Source of the DNA: Acidobacteriota bacterium
GTDB taxonomy: Bacteria; Acidobacteriota; Blastocatellia; Chloracidobacteriales; Chloracidobacteriaceae
NCBI GenBank assembly: GCA_016208495.1
Contig: JACQXX010000116.1
Location: 83,155 to 147,154, forward strand
DNA: 64,000 nucleotides
Direction of reading: 5' to 3'
The notes under the pieces were generated by a model that searched no databases, was not told the origin of the DNA, and was given only the letters and a program-made list of their open reading frames with translations. Below, piece after piece: positions 16,894 through 27,489 of this stretch; the stretch's first letter is position 1; each line of letters begins with the position of its first letter. The translations under genes and the position numbers were made by a program.

Positions 16894-17844
16894 TCAATCA
16901 ATCTGATCCAGAATGTCTTTTGGTTCTTCAGGTTGTGGAGCTTCAGGTTCGGCAGCACCCGCCGAAGATGGGTCAATCCCGACATCATAAAATGACGGTA
17001 ATGGTTCAGGACGGGCTACGGGAACTTCGGGTTGGGCTTCCAGCGCTTCGAGCATTTGTGGCCGGAACTGGTTCAGGCCCGGTACTTCACCGCCAAACCG
17101 GATTTCGTGCAACTGAAAATGGCTGTGGCTTCCGCTTAAGGCCGTAATGTCAAAATTATCGGGGGACAGATGGGTAAATTCGACTTCCCGATAGTCAATC
17201 ACAATGTCTGATTCCCAACCCTTGACGGTTCCATCTTTGCGTTTGAGCGTGGTCTGGTGTTCACGGGTTGAAATTTCAAAACTGGGTGCACTCTGGGACT
17301 GGCGGTAGCAAATCGGGTGCTGTGGTTCATAAAAATAGTTCACGCCTTTGCAGGACTTGCCAAAAACGGATTGAATTCGAGCCGGTGCCGTTGACTGCAA
17401 AAAACAATACAGGCGGAATGTGGTGCCAATGCCGGACAATTTTCCACGAATTTCAGTCACAAACAGCACCTGGTCCATCAGCCCCTCACGCATCAGGGCG
17501 TGGGTAATGGCCAGAAACGTGGCTTTGGCCGTGGCATCCAGTGTGGTCCAGACGTGGGTGGACTGAGCATTAATAAAGGAGCGGGCATCGTCTTCGTGAT
17601 CAGACGCCCAGTCATTCCAGGCCACTGAAATGGCTTGCAGCCGGTTATTGGTGCGGATCTGGTCCACCAATCCCCGGAACCTCGGGTATTCAGCCCACAA
17701 ATGCAAAATTTCCAAAAAACCGCGGCCTTCGTGCAAATAGGTTTTCCAAAGCCGCATGCGCTCTTGCCCAAGTTCACTGCCGTCAAAAATGTCACGGTAC
17801 GGCGCAATTTCAAAAAATCCTCCCGGTCTGCGAAAGGGATACAT
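16894..17844 (-). CDS. Hypothetical protein, 316 aa
   Basis: I do not recognise this family. The product is soluble, with no signal peptide or membrane helix. It starts MYPFRRPGGFFEIAPYRDIF and is mixed alpha/beta to about residue 255, with a beta-rich part around EFTHLSPDNFDITALSG. The last 60 residues are Pro/Glu/Ala-rich and disordered, ending EEPKDILDQID. Codon use and composition match the neighbours. It is divergent from kdsB with a 165-bp gap. Confidence 0.6.
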   Translation of the reverse strand: MYPFRRPGGFFEIAPYRDIFDGSELGQERMRLWKTYLHEGRGFLEILHLWAEYPRFRGLVDQIRTNNRLQAISVAWNDWASDHEDDARSFINAQSTHVWTTLDATAKATFLAITHALMREGLMDQVLFVTEIRGKLSGIGTTFRLYCFLQSTAPARIQSVFGKSCKGVNYFYEPQHPICYRQSQSAPSFEISTREHQTTLKRKDGTVKGWESDIVIDYREVEFTHLSPDNFDITALSGSHSHFQLHEIRFGGEVPGLNQFRPQMLEALEAQPEVPVARPEPLPSFYDVGIDPSSAGAAEPEAPQPEEPKDILDQID

Positions 17845-18009
17845 GGCACTGATTCTCCCGAAATGTTGTGGACGGTGTTATGTTGATCGAAATGCGGAAA
17901 AAAATGAAAGGGCAGGGAGTATAAAGCTTCACGCGCTGAACGGGAAGCCCATGACATGGGTCATGGGCCACTTGCCAACGGCAAAGAGTCTGGGCTAAGG
18001 TGGCATCCC

Positions 18010-18825
18010 GTGAAATCCAATAGCTTCTCAACTCCAAAACAAGACACCCACTCTGTCGTTGCCATTCTTCCCGCCCGCTACGCCTCGTCACGCTTCCCCG
18101 GAAAACCGCTGGTGGATTTGTGTGGCAAACCAATGGTGCAACGGGTGTACGAACAGGCCCAACAGGCTCAGACCGTTACCCGAGTCCTGGTTGCCACTGA
18201 CGATGAACGCATTCAGGCAGCGGTGCTTCACTTTGGCGGCGAAGTCGTCCTGACGCGACCTGATCATCCAACCGGCACTGATCGGCTGGCCGAGGTGGCG
18301 GCTGGGCTTTCAGAATCCATCATCGTCAACGTCCAGGGTGATGAACCTCTGATGTCGCCAGCGACAATTGATGCCGCAGTTCAACCACTGCTGGACGATC
18401 CAACCCTTGAGATGGCCACCACCTGTGAGCCGCTGACACAGGGCGAAGACATCATCAACCCAAACATTGTCAAAGTTGTGTGTAATCAGCAGGGGTTTGC
18501 TCTGTATTTTTCACGGTCGGTCATTCCGGCACTCCGGCTTCCCAATCCACTGAGCGAATCGGTCATCCCACCCGGTGCCACATCGGCTCATCCCGCTGAT
18601 GTCTGGTTTAAGCACACGGGGCTCTATGTCTACCGGCGTGAATTCTTGCTCCACTTTGCATCATTGTCGCCGTGTTTTTTAGAGCAACTTGAATCACTCG
18701 AACAATTGCGGGCGCTCTATCACGGCCACCGCATCAAAGTTGTGAAAGTCCCCCAGGCGTCGCCCGGAGTTGATACACCCGAAGATGCTGACCGCGTGCG
18801 GGCCCTTTTAAATTCAATACCCTGA
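18010..18825 (+). CDS. kdsB: 3-deoxy-manno-octulosonate cytidylyltransferase
   Basis: Activates Kdo as CMP-Kdo for the inner core of LPS. The 271-residue product has the family N-terminus ILPARYASSRFPGKPL, ATDDERI, DHPTGTDRLAEV, the active-site VNVQGDEPL, and the C-terminal GVDTPEDADRVR. I prefer the GTG at 18010, which has AAGGTGG 8 nt upstream; an ATG at 17956 adds 18 unconserved residues. pyrG follows after 82 bp on the same strand, a common pairing, so the two may be cotranscribed. Confidence 0.94.
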   Translation: MKSNSFSTPKQDTHSVVAILPARYASSRFPGKPLVDLCGKPMVQRVYEQAQQAQTVTRVLVATDDERIQAAVLHFGGEVVLTRPDHPTGTDRLAEVAAGLSESIIVNVQGDEPLMSPATIDAAVQPLLDDPTLEMATTCEPLTQGEDIINPNIVKVVCNQQGFALYFSRSVIPALRLPNPLSESVIPPGATSAHPADVWFKHTGLYVYRREFLLHFASLSPCFLEQLESLEQLRALYHGHRIKVVKVPQASPGVDTPEDADRVRALLNSIP

Positions 18826-18829
18826 TTGA

Positions 18830-20620
<1,791 letters not shown>

Positions 20621-20716
20621 GTAGCGAGTAGTGAGTAGTGAGTAGTGAGTAGTCAATCCAATAAGCTGCGAGCAAGTGCAATCTTTGTTTGACTACTCGC
20701 TACTCGCTACTCGCTC
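20621..20716. repeat. Inverted pair of heptamer arrays between convergent genes
   Basis: (AGTAGTG)n at 20621-20653 faces (ACTCGCT)n at 20691-20716. The two arms are largely complementary and would fold into a long hairpin. It sits between the stops of pyrG and the minus-strand DUF3352-like gene, where it could act as a bidirectional terminator, although neither side has a T-run. Confidence 0.7.
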
Positions 20717-20728
20717 AGGTTCACTACT

Positions 20729-23308
20729 TCACTCAATCGGAGGACTTTTGGCATCAGGGATCTGAGTTGGGTCGCCTGAATGCCTGATGATGCCGGTGTG
20801 ATCAATATAGAAACAATCGTTCCCGGTTTTCGAAATTCCATCCTTCACCACTGGAACCGCATAGATTGAGAAGGTCGCCGGCACGCGTTTTGACCCTCGC
20901 GTCACCTTCATTGGGCCAAGCAGATAGCCACTTTTCGGAATTTCCTGCATTTGGAGGATGGTATTGTCCAGGTAATCTGCCTGGCCAAGTTCCGCCAGCG
21001 AAGAGGCAAAATTCCCTTTTCCAATAGATTCCTGATAAGTCACTTGAGCAAAGTGAATATTGCGCAGGGACTGGATCGCAGACGCCCTATTGGCTGACTG
21101 TCGAGCCGCCAGTAGATTGGGAATCGCAATCGCCGCCACAATTCCCAAATACCCGGAAGACATTCCTGAGTCGCTATAGAGCCGAACATCATCCCGCTGT
21201 ACGGTTTGCAGCATGAGGCTTCCGTCAAAAATCAATTCATTCAGTAAAGGCTTAAAGTCTTCGGGTATGGCTGTTTGCAAGGCTTTGAAAAGATCACGAA
21301 ATGGCTTTTCGGCCATATAGTTCACATAGATTGTGTTTGGCGGAACAGTGGCCATGACCCGTTGAAATTCAGCCGTTTTGCTCAGGACCAAACCTTCTTT
21401 GCGAGCGTCAATCGTGCGCTTGACGTCCTCTTTTTTCCCAGCCACGGCGACGTTTTCGATCAAGGCCACCGTGATAGCCGTTGGTCCCTGGCCCAGGTGA
21501 AATAAATCAACCCCTTGATAATTTTCGGTGACTTGAGGTTTGGGTTTGTCTTTCGGGGCAAGTTGGGCCAATGCCAGAGCTATCTTTTCAGCGCTTTTGC
21601 GCAGGAGCACCGGGTCTTTTACCCCGGCGACAACCAGTGTGAATGTTTCTTGCGGTGGCGCCTGTGGATCCCCAAGTTTGGAGAAATCTCCCAAACTGGT
21701 TGCCATCAGATATTCCCCGGTCAATCCAGCTAAAACCTCGTCCCGCAATTTGATGCCGCAGAGTTGTTCAATCTGGCCAATTAACACATCCAGTTTTGGC
21801 ATGGAGGGTAAATCAGGAAGCTCCTTCGATATTGCCAAACTTTCATCGTGCAATCGCAGCAAATTGACTCCAAACCCATACACAATTTGAGCGTTTGCGG
21901 GTGCATAGTCGGCTAGTTTTGGGTTGACAACTGAGGTATCCACCATAACTGGAAACAGCCCTTTGCCTTTGTGATCAAGGCGGACTGTAAACCGCTGACT
22001 GAATTTTCCGTCGGCTACTTTAAAACCAAAGGCGAATCCTCCGGTTGAGGGAAAGCCCAGGTATCTGGGCAAATTTCTGGCCAGCGTCTCATTCTGGCTT
22101 TTATTTGAGGATTTACTGGTTTCGGATTGAATGCTCTGTTCAATCAAACTCGCAGCTTCCCGAGTGTTGATATAAAACAAGGCTGGCCAGTGCTGACCAA
22201 GATCTTGACGAGCAACTTGAAAATCCTTGAGATTCAATAATCGAGGTGAATCCTGGGGCGCGGTGAGAAAGCGTTTTAACTGTCCAAATGCGCTTATGAT
22301 CACCAGTCCATCGGGTTGAATGGTGTAGGCAAAAGCGTCTTCCAGTTTGAGGCTGGTATTGGGAAAAACGGTCACCAGATTTTTTCCGACTTCTTCGGTT
22401 TTGGGTTCTCCGGCACGACCGTAATTTTCCAGCTTGATCAAGGCTGTGATGCATTGGGTTGCGACTTGAACGGTCGGGGTTTTGATCAAAAAGACCATTT
22501 CCGGGGATGGCGAGGGCGCGGTTGGAATTGATTCAACAGGTTCACTCTCTGGCCCGGCAGACTTTGTGGCTGATCCTGAATGTTGAATAATCCCACTTTC
22601 ACTCACGTAAAAACAATCATCTCCGGTTTGGGCATCCCCCTCTTTGACGGCTGGAAAAGCGGTGATTGAATAGGTTGGTGCAACGTTATTGCCGGCTGCC
22701 GTGACTTTGAGTGGTCCAAGCACATACCCGTTCCAGGGTGTCGTTTGCATATTCACGATTGGCTCATCCAAAAAGCCAGCCGCTTCTTCTCCACCGGGTC
22801 CTAAAAGTTTCAATGAACTGGCAAAATTCCCTTTGCCGAGCGAGGTTTGATACACAAGCTGGGCTGAATGGAGATTTCGCAAAACCTGCATGGCCAATGC
22901 CGTATTGGCCTGCCGACGGGCTGGGGCAGATGTATCAGGTGTTTGCACCCGGAAGCCAAACCCAAAGCGCAACTGGCTCAGAGTTGCCTTGTCAGGAAAT
23001 CCCATTTCCTGGAGTTTGGCCTCAATTTGGGCAGGGCTGGTGATTTTGCCCTCCGAAAGTTTGGTCACGGCTTTGCGGATGCCTTCAGACTTAAACAGCT
23101 CATCCACCATGCCTGGAAGATTCTCGATTTCAATAAACAGAAGCTGGTTGTCCGGTAGATACCGGGCCAGTGATTCGGTGACCGGAGTAGATTGGCTGGC
23201 TGGCTGGGGTGTTTGGGCGAGGACCGGCATCACACCCACACCTTGAATCAGCATCACCAGCAGTCCCATCCAGGCTTTGAAAACTTGACGACGAATTATC
23301 CCAGGCAT
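20729..23308 (-). CDS. DUF3352-like exported protein with two pseudopilin domains
   Basis: 859 residues from the ATG at 23308, which has AAGGA upstream and gives a signal peptide. The central region (SLARYLPDNQLLFIEIENLP, then long repeats on YFINTREAASLI, KTAEFQRVMATVPPNTIYVNYMAEKP) resembles DUF3352-type proteins. Two regions match PilA-like globular domains. The first (about residues 130-250) has ARRQANTALAMQVLRNLHSAQ and GKGNFASSLK. The second, C-terminal, has GIVAAIAIPNLLAARQSAN, SLRNIHFAQVTYQESIGKG and CFYIDHTGIIRHSG. The C-terminal one keeps a pilin-like hydrophobic helix, in the middle of the protein. Likely cell-envelope; function unknown. Confidence 0.7.
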   Translation of the reverse strand: MPGIIRRQVFKAWMGLLVMLIQGVGVMPVLAQTPQPASQSTPVTESLARYLPDNQLLFIEIENLPGMVDELFKSEGIRKAVTKLSEGKITSPAQIEAKLQEMGFPDKATLSQLRFGFGFRVQTPDTSAPARRQANTALAMQVLRNLHSAQLVYQTSLGKGNFASSLKLLGPGGEEAAGFLDEPIVNMQTTPWNGYVLGPLKVTAAGNNVAPTYSITAFPAVKEGDAQTGDDCFYVSESGIIQHSGSATKSAGPESEPVESIPTAPSPSPEMVFLIKTPTVQVATQCITALIKLENYGRAGEPKTEEVGKNLVTVFPNTSLKLEDAFAYTIQPDGLVIISAFGQLKRFLTAPQDSPRLLNLKDFQVARQDLGQHWPALFYINTREAASLIEQSIQSETSKSSNKSQNETLARNLPRYLGFPSTGGFAFGFKVADGKFSQRFTVRLDHKGKGLFPVMVDTSVVNPKLADYAPANAQIVYGFGVNLLRLHDESLAISKELPDLPSMPKLDVLIGQIEQLCGIKLRDEVLAGLTGEYLMATSLGDFSKLGDPQAPPQETFTLVVAGVKDPVLLRKSAEKIALALAQLAPKDKPKPQVTENYQGVDLFHLGQGPTAITVALIENVAVAGKKEDVKRTIDARKEGLVLSKTAEFQRVMATVPPNTIYVNYMAEKPFRDLFKALQTAIPEDFKPLLNELIFDGSLMLQTVQRDDVRLYSDSGMSSGYLGIVAAIAIPNLLAARQSANRASAIQSLRNIHFAQVTYQESIGKGNFASSLAELGQADYLDNTILQMQEIPKSGYLLGPMKVTRGSKRVPATFSIYAVPVVKDGISKTGNDCFYIDHTGIIRHSGDPTQIPDAKSPPIE

Positions 23309-23467
23309 AGAAAAATCCTTTCGTTTGAGTGAAAAGAGTTCAGAGTTCAAGCTTGAGCTTGCTAACCATCTCACGGACCGATCAAACCTGACTTTTCAAC
23401 CGGAACGTCACTGGTGCGATTTTAAGATTTTCACAAGCTAAAGCGTGAACCCGGTACTTTTTAAAAG

Positions 23468-23746
23468 CTATTTGCTGGTTTCATCAGCGCCTTCGCCGCT
23501 TTCCTTCTGGTTGTCAGTCTGGCCTTCTTCGGCATCTTTGGCAAATTCAATCGCTGCCTGAAGGTTGGGTTTGGTGAGTTTGTCGAGTTCGAGTAACCCG
23601 GCGCGCATCAACGACGTCCCGGTGTTTTCACCTTCTTTGATTTCGGTTTCATATTCTTCAATTGACCGCGCCTGTTTGCGTTGATAGTCGTAGATGAGCG
23701 CCCCAAACATCAAGCCAATAAAGGCAATCGTCACCAGCCAGATCAT
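23468..23746 (-). CDS. Small membrane protein, 92 aa
   Basis: One N-terminal membrane helix (IWLVTIAFIGLMFGALIYDY), then a charged, Glu/Lys-rich cytoplasmic tail with predicted helix (RSIEEYETEIKEGENTG). Not a recognised family. The start codon overlaps the stop of the upstream carotenoid-type gene by 4 bp (ATGA), so the two are translationally coupled and probably act together. Confidence 0.6.
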   Translation of the reverse strand: MIWLVTIAFIGLMFGALIYDYQRKQARSIEEYETEIKEGENTGTSLMRAGLLELDKLTKPNLQAAIEFAKDAEEGQTDNQKESGEGADETSK

Positions 23747-24627
23747 AGTTCACCTCGTGCAAAAAATTGTGGATACACTGGCGCCAAGGGGCTTTGTGGG
23801 AAGTCTCGAAGGTGTTCTTCGATCACGGTTTTGACAGGTGGTTGGGGTTGCTGGCTGACATGGTTGACCAGCAAGAACAGCAGTGTAGCCGAAATAAAGC
23901 AACTCGCCCATCCCATCGTGACTTCGCCAATCCAGAACGTAACCGACACGTTAAAAATCAAGATGCCGAAGTAAAGCCCCGCCGGGCTCAAGCCTTTCAA
24001 CGGATAATACCAGACCCCTGTGCGGTCCCAGGTTTCCAGCCATCGCTCAATCATCAGATAGACCCGGATGATAGCCGCATTCACAAAAAACCAGCCGGCA
24101 AAATTGGCAATGGTGACGCCGAAATAAGAGCCGCCAAAGGGGTAATAGTAAATTTTCCCCAAAAACCACTTCTCACCCTGGAGCGCCACCGGGTCAATCA
24201 CGATGTCGAGGTACATCATCAGCAGTGCCGACACAAACGTAGTGAACCAGGACCGGCGAACACGGTTGGTCAACACCACCTGCACATCAAACGGGCGGAC
24301 AATCAACACTGACCTGAGCACAATCGCCATTTCAAAGCTGACATAAGAGAGAAAGGTGAAGGAAAGCGAATCCATAAACGGTACGCCCGCAACCCAAAGC
24401 TCCTGGTTGGTTGTGGTTGCGATATAGTAATACAACCCGAAGGGAAACCCGTTGTGGACCGAACTCCATTCACAGACAAAGGCAATCACGTAGGCCAGTA
24501 TGGTAAACACCGCTGTTCGCCGCCAGCCCATCGAAGTAATTGCCAAAAACAGATAGGCGGCAAAAAAAACAAACACATAGGGCCGCAAAGCGACTGTTCC
24601 GATTAACAGCCGAATAACTTCCTGCAT
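23743..24627 (-). CDS. Carotenoid biosynthesis protein (CruF/DUF422-like)
   Basis: 294-residue integral membrane protein with about seven hydrophobic segments. It matches the carotenoid biosynthesis family that includes CruF and bisanhydrobacterioruberin hydratase, enzymes adding water at the psi end of carotenoids. Characteristic segments are CEWSSVHNGFPFGLYYY, VPFMDSLSFTFLSY, YLDIVIDPVALQGEKW and YYYPFGGSYFGVTIANFAGW. It overlaps the next gene by 4 bp. No other carotenoid gene is nearby, so the substrate is assigned only at family level. Confidence 0.8.
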   Translation of the reverse strand: MQEVIRLLIGTVALRPYVFVFFAAYLFLAITSMGWRRTAVFTILAYVIAFVCEWSSVHNGFPFGLYYYIATTTNQELWVAGVPFMDSLSFTFLSYVSFEMAIVLRSVLIVRPFDVQVVLTNRVRRSWFTTFVSALLMMYLDIVIDPVALQGEKWFLGKIYYYPFGGSYFGVTIANFAGWFFVNAAIIRVYLMIERWLETWDRTGVWYYPLKGLSPAGLYFGILIFNVSVTFWIGEVTMGWASCFISATLLFLLVNHVSQQPQPPVKTVIEEHLRDFPQSPLAPVYPQFFARGEL

Positions 24628-24887
24628 ACTTTTTTGAAAAGGGCTTCTTTCTTGGAATTTAAAACAGGTAAGCTGAAGAGGTTGGAATTGATTTCCAAAA
24701 AATCTGCGAACCAGCTAACTTGTTGATTCAAACTACTTTGCTGATTTTATTCTGTTTTTGCAAGGGAAAGTTTGAACCTGAAACTTTTTCCTTTTCCGAT
24801 GAAAGTGTAACCATCTGGCTGGATGAAGCGTTAACCCCTTTGCACTCAATACCAGATCCTTCTTTTCCTGATTCATTCAAAAACTCG

Positions 24888-25523
24888 ATGCCACTGGTCA
24901 AACTCCAATCACAGGGGGACGAGGTGAGCCCGGAGCACCCCGCCGAAAACCATGTTCCCGATGAATCGCTGGTTGAGTCGGTCCTCAACGGTGATGACAG
25001 TGCCTTTGGTGTCCTGTTTGACCGGCATAAACGCCGGATGGCCCAGCTCGCGGCAAAGTTCTTTCAACGCTCAGAGCGGATTGAAGATGTAGTGCAGGAT
25101 ATTTTCACCAAGCTCTATTTTGTGCTTGGGGAATATTCGGTTCGGGAAGGGAGTTCCTTTGCCGCCTGGCTAACGCGTGTCGCGGTGAATGTCTGCTATG
25201 ACCAGCTTCGGTCTGCACGGCGAAAACCGGAAAGCAACCTGCTGGAACTCACCGAAGACGAGGCCGACATTGTCCATCAGCGCATTCATCAGCCGCATTC
25301 CACCCAGCACAACCTGGAGCACCGCATGATTTCTCATGATCTTGCCAAAAAACTGCTTGCCCGGCTCGATCCAAAAGATCAGATGGTACTGGTGCTGCTC
25401 GAAGTCGAAGGGCTTTCCATCACTGAAATTGCTGAAGTGACTGGCTGGTCGGCGTCAAATGTGAAAGTCCGTGCCCATCGGGCGCGCCTTGCCTTGCGCA
25501 AGGTGGTCGAAGATTTTGTGTGA
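24888..25523 (+). CDS. ECF sigma factor (RpoE-like)
   Basis: Sigma-70 family, extracytoplasmic function group. Region 2 (FGVLFDRHKRRMAQLAAKFF, IEDVVQDIFTKLY, SFAAWLTRVAVNVCYDQLR) and region 4 (LDPKDQMVLVLLEVEGLSI, EIAEVTGWSASNVKVRAHRA) are complete. The start is uncertain: ATG 24888 gives a short N-terminus, GTG 24924 has a better Shine-Dalgarno (AGGGGGA), and the frame is open back to 24720. A membrane protein that may be its anti-sigma factor follows after 32 bp, then a Spy/CnrX-like periplasmic protein. This suggests an envelope or metal stress operon. Confidence 0.9.
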   Translation: MPLVKLQSQGDEVSPEHPAENHVPDESLVESVLNGDDSAFGVLFDRHKRRMAQLAAKFFQRSERIEDVVQDIFTKLYFVLGEYSVREGSSFAAWLTRVAVNVCYDQLRSARRKPESNLLELTEDEADIVHQRIHQPHSTQHNLEHRMISHDLAKKLLARLDPKDQMVLVLLEVEGLSITEIAEVTGWSASNVKVRAHRARLALRKVVEDFV

Positions 25524-25555
25524 CGGGTTGGCTCTCAACCCACGAGGTATGATCT

Positions 25556-26011
25556 ATGTTTTGGCGAAAGAAGAAATCAACCGTTTCTGATGAAGTCCTT
25601 GACCGGGTGAGCACCGAGGTGCTGCAGGCGCTCCGGGAAGGTTCACCGGAACTTGATTCGCTCAATCTTCAGTATGGCCAGCTTCGCGCCCGGATTGCCG
25701 AAGTGAAGCGTCAGCGCCAGCAGTCCTTTTTTGATTTCGCGGCGATCCTGACCCTGGCACCACGGGCACTGACCGTGATGGCGCTGATTACCGTTTTTGC
25801 GATGAGCGCGAAGTTTCTGGTGAAACCCCAGGGAAATGTACTTTCCCAAACTGAGCTGGTTCAAGCAGAGCAAACTTTTGAAGAAAACGTCGTGCCGGTT
25901 ACGGCACCCGTCACGGCCTGTTCAATTTCAACGAATCCACAATGCGTGGTTTCGACCGGTGATGTCTGGACACTCCTGATGCGTCAGGACACGCCGCTTC
26001 CAAACCGATAA
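25556..26011 (+). CDS. Probable membrane anti-sigma or partner protein
   Basis: 151 residues with a cytoplasmic N-terminus (MFWRKKKSTVSDEVLDRV), one membrane helix at about 70-88 and a periplasmic tail. There is no ZAS motif (HxxxCxxC), so an anti-sigma role is inferred only from topology and position 32 bp after the ECF sigma gene. The tail has two Cys residues. Next gene starts 95 bp downstream, after three different heptamer arrays. Confidence 0.6.
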   Translation: MFWRKKKSTVSDEVLDRVSTEVLQALREGSPELDSLNLQYGQLRARIAEVKRQRQQSFFDFAAILTLAPRALTVMALITVFAMSAKFLVKPQGNVLSQTELVQAEQTFEENVVPVTAPVTACSISTNPQCVVSTGDVWTLLMRQDTPLPNR

Positions 26012-26012
26012 A

Positions 26013-26101
26013 GTGAATTATGAATTATGAATTCAGTTTTTCTTCATTCTTCATTCTTCATTCTGATTTCCCAAACCCTGAACCCTGAACCCTGAACCCT
26101 G
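26013..26101. repeat. Three successive heptamer arrays in one 95-bp gap
   Basis: TGAATTA x3 (26013-26033), CTTCATT x3 (26042-26063) and AACCCTG x4 (26073-26101) stand side by side. The last ends 5 bp before the ATG at 26107, so no usual ribosome-binding site is left. Each is a different 7-bp unit. Confidence 0.85.
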
Positions 26102-26106
26102 CTTTT

Positions 26107-26514
26107 ATGTCTCACTCTTCTTCTCGATCAGTTCAATGGAAAGCCTGGCTGGTGCTGGGTTGTGTGTTTGGCCTTGGATGCCTGACTGGACTTTCGATTG
26201 GCGGCGTTTTTACTTCCCGAGCGGCCAAACCAGCGGCTGTGCCGGCGCCCAACATTCGGGATGGCGAAGCTTATTTTGCGACACTCCAGCGCGAACTCAA
26301 CCTCAGCCCGGATCAGGCGGGCACAATCAAAACCATCATCACTGAAGCCGGGACCGAATACAAAGCTGTCTGTACTGAAGTCCGTCCACGCTACGATCTG
26401 GTCCGCGACCGCGCTCGCTCCCGCATGCGGGTTCTCCTGTCCGCCGATCAGCAAAAGAAGTTTGATATTCTGGTGACACAGGAAAACTGTAATTGCCCCG
26501 AATTAAAAAAATAA
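26107..26514 (+). CDS. Spy/CnrX-like periplasmic stress sensor protein
   Basis: 135-residue protein with one N-terminal membrane helix (about 12-34) and a helical periplasmic domain. The segment YFATLQRELNLSPDQAGTIK, and the later MRVLLSADQQKKFDIL, match the repeated L-x-L-x-x-x-Q pattern of heavy-metal-resistance and Spy-like proteins. The end carries Cys residues (ENCNCPELKK) that could bind metal. Third gene of the ECF sigma operon, consistent with a sensor or chaperone of the stress response. Confidence 0.7.
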   Translation: MSHSSSRSVQWKAWLVLGCVFGLGCLTGLSIGGVFTSRAAKPAAVPAPNIRDGEAYFATLQRELNLSPDQAGTIKTIITEAGTEYKAVCTEVRPRYDLVRDRARSRMRVLLSADQQKKFDILVTQENCNCPELKK

Positions 26515-26606
26515 TTTCTTCTTGTGTAACCAATCTTTTTTTCCCTCCGTTAATGGAAAGTAAGCAAGTCAAAAACACTCAATTTCCTTCTTCTTCGATT
26601 TAGAAA

Positions 26607-26638
26607 TACTGATTGAAGTTTGCATACTTCAATCAGTA
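26607..26638. promoter_or_regulatory. Perfect 12-bp inverted repeat upstream of the rhodanese gene
   Basis: TACTGATTGAAG (26607-26618) and CTTCAATCAGTA (26627-26638) around an 8-nt loop. It lies about 115 bp before the rhodanese start with no T-run on either side. It is therefore more likely an operator or 5-prime UTR hairpin than a terminator. Confidence 0.5.
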
Positions 26639-26751
26639 CAAACCTGGTTGGTTTCGATTGGAACCAATTGAAGGAATTGTGTTTTTAGAATTGCAGATTT
26701 GTGTCAAACAGTTCACTCAACCACACTTAAATTCTGTAAAGAGGAGCATCT

Positions 26752-27204
26752 ATGTTTTCAAAAGTTCTGACCGTATTCACTATTTCCTTGACGATTTTTG
26801 TTTCTTCAAATTTTGGTGTTCAAGCAGCATTTTCACCAGTATTCTTTGAAGAAAAAGGTAGCGTTACATACACCGAAGCTGACTATCCACGCATTTCGGT
26901 TGATGAATTAAAGACCAAACTGGCCAAAGGCGAAGAGGTCATCATTATTGACGTTCGCGGGAAAGATTTTGACACCAGTGCGACCAAGATCAAAGGCGCG
27001 CTCCGATTCAACGGCGATTTGAAGACGGCGGCGGCGAGTCTTCCAAAGGACAAGGAAATTGTGACCTATTGCGCCTGCTCAACCGACGGTGGTTCGGTCA
27101 AAGCGGCAATGATGCTCCGTGAAGCCGGGTTTACCAACGTCCGGGCATTAAAGGGCGGCTGGACGGCCTGGAACGCGGCTCAAGGCGCGGTTGAAAACAA
27201 ATAA
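26752..27204 (+). CDS. Exported single-domain rhodanese
   Basis: 150-residue sulfurtransferase-like protein with a signal peptide (cleavage near VQAAF). The rhodanese domain starts ISVDELKTKLAKGEEVIIID and has the CDC25/rhodanese pattern VRGKDF, then the active-site loop YCACSTDGGS with the likely nucleophile Cys107 and a second Cys at 109, and ends GGWTAWNAAQG. It has AAAGAGGAG as Shine-Dalgarno. Probably acts in the periplasm in sulfur or thiol chemistry. Monocistronic. Confidence 0.88.
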   Translation: MFSKVLTVFTISLTIFVSSNFGVQAAFSPVFFEEKGSVTYTEADYPRISVDELKTKLAKGEEVIIIDVRGKDFDTSATKIKGALRFNGDLKTAAASLPKDKEIVTYCACSTDGGSVKAAMMLREAGFTNVRALKGGWTAWNAAQGAVENK

Positions 27205-27210
27205 AACCAG

Positions 27211-27239
27211 TTAGTAGTCAGTAGTCAGTAGTCAGTAGT
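27211..27239. repeat. Heptamer array (GTAGTCA)n
   Basis: About four copies of the same heptamer as 16527-16550. Further on, 27398-27480 carries an irregular repeat of GTCTTCAACCCG/GTCTTCAGCCC just before the phosphoribosyltransferase start. Confidence 0.85.
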
Positions 27240-27489
27240 TCACCAAGCTTATATCAATTTGCGGTAAAATTCTCGTGTGAGTGAACAGGCAAATGATTCA
27301 AAAAAATAAACTTAGCGGGCTACTGGCTACAAAACGGCTGCAGGCTGAAGAAAACGGATTTGGGCAAGCTGAACCTGTTTCTGCTAAACTGTTGTCTTCA
27401 ACCCGAAGTCTTCAACCCGTTGTCTTCAGCCCCGAGTCTTCGAATCTTCAGCGCCGAGTCTTCGAGTCTTCAGCCCGATGTTTTCTCCT

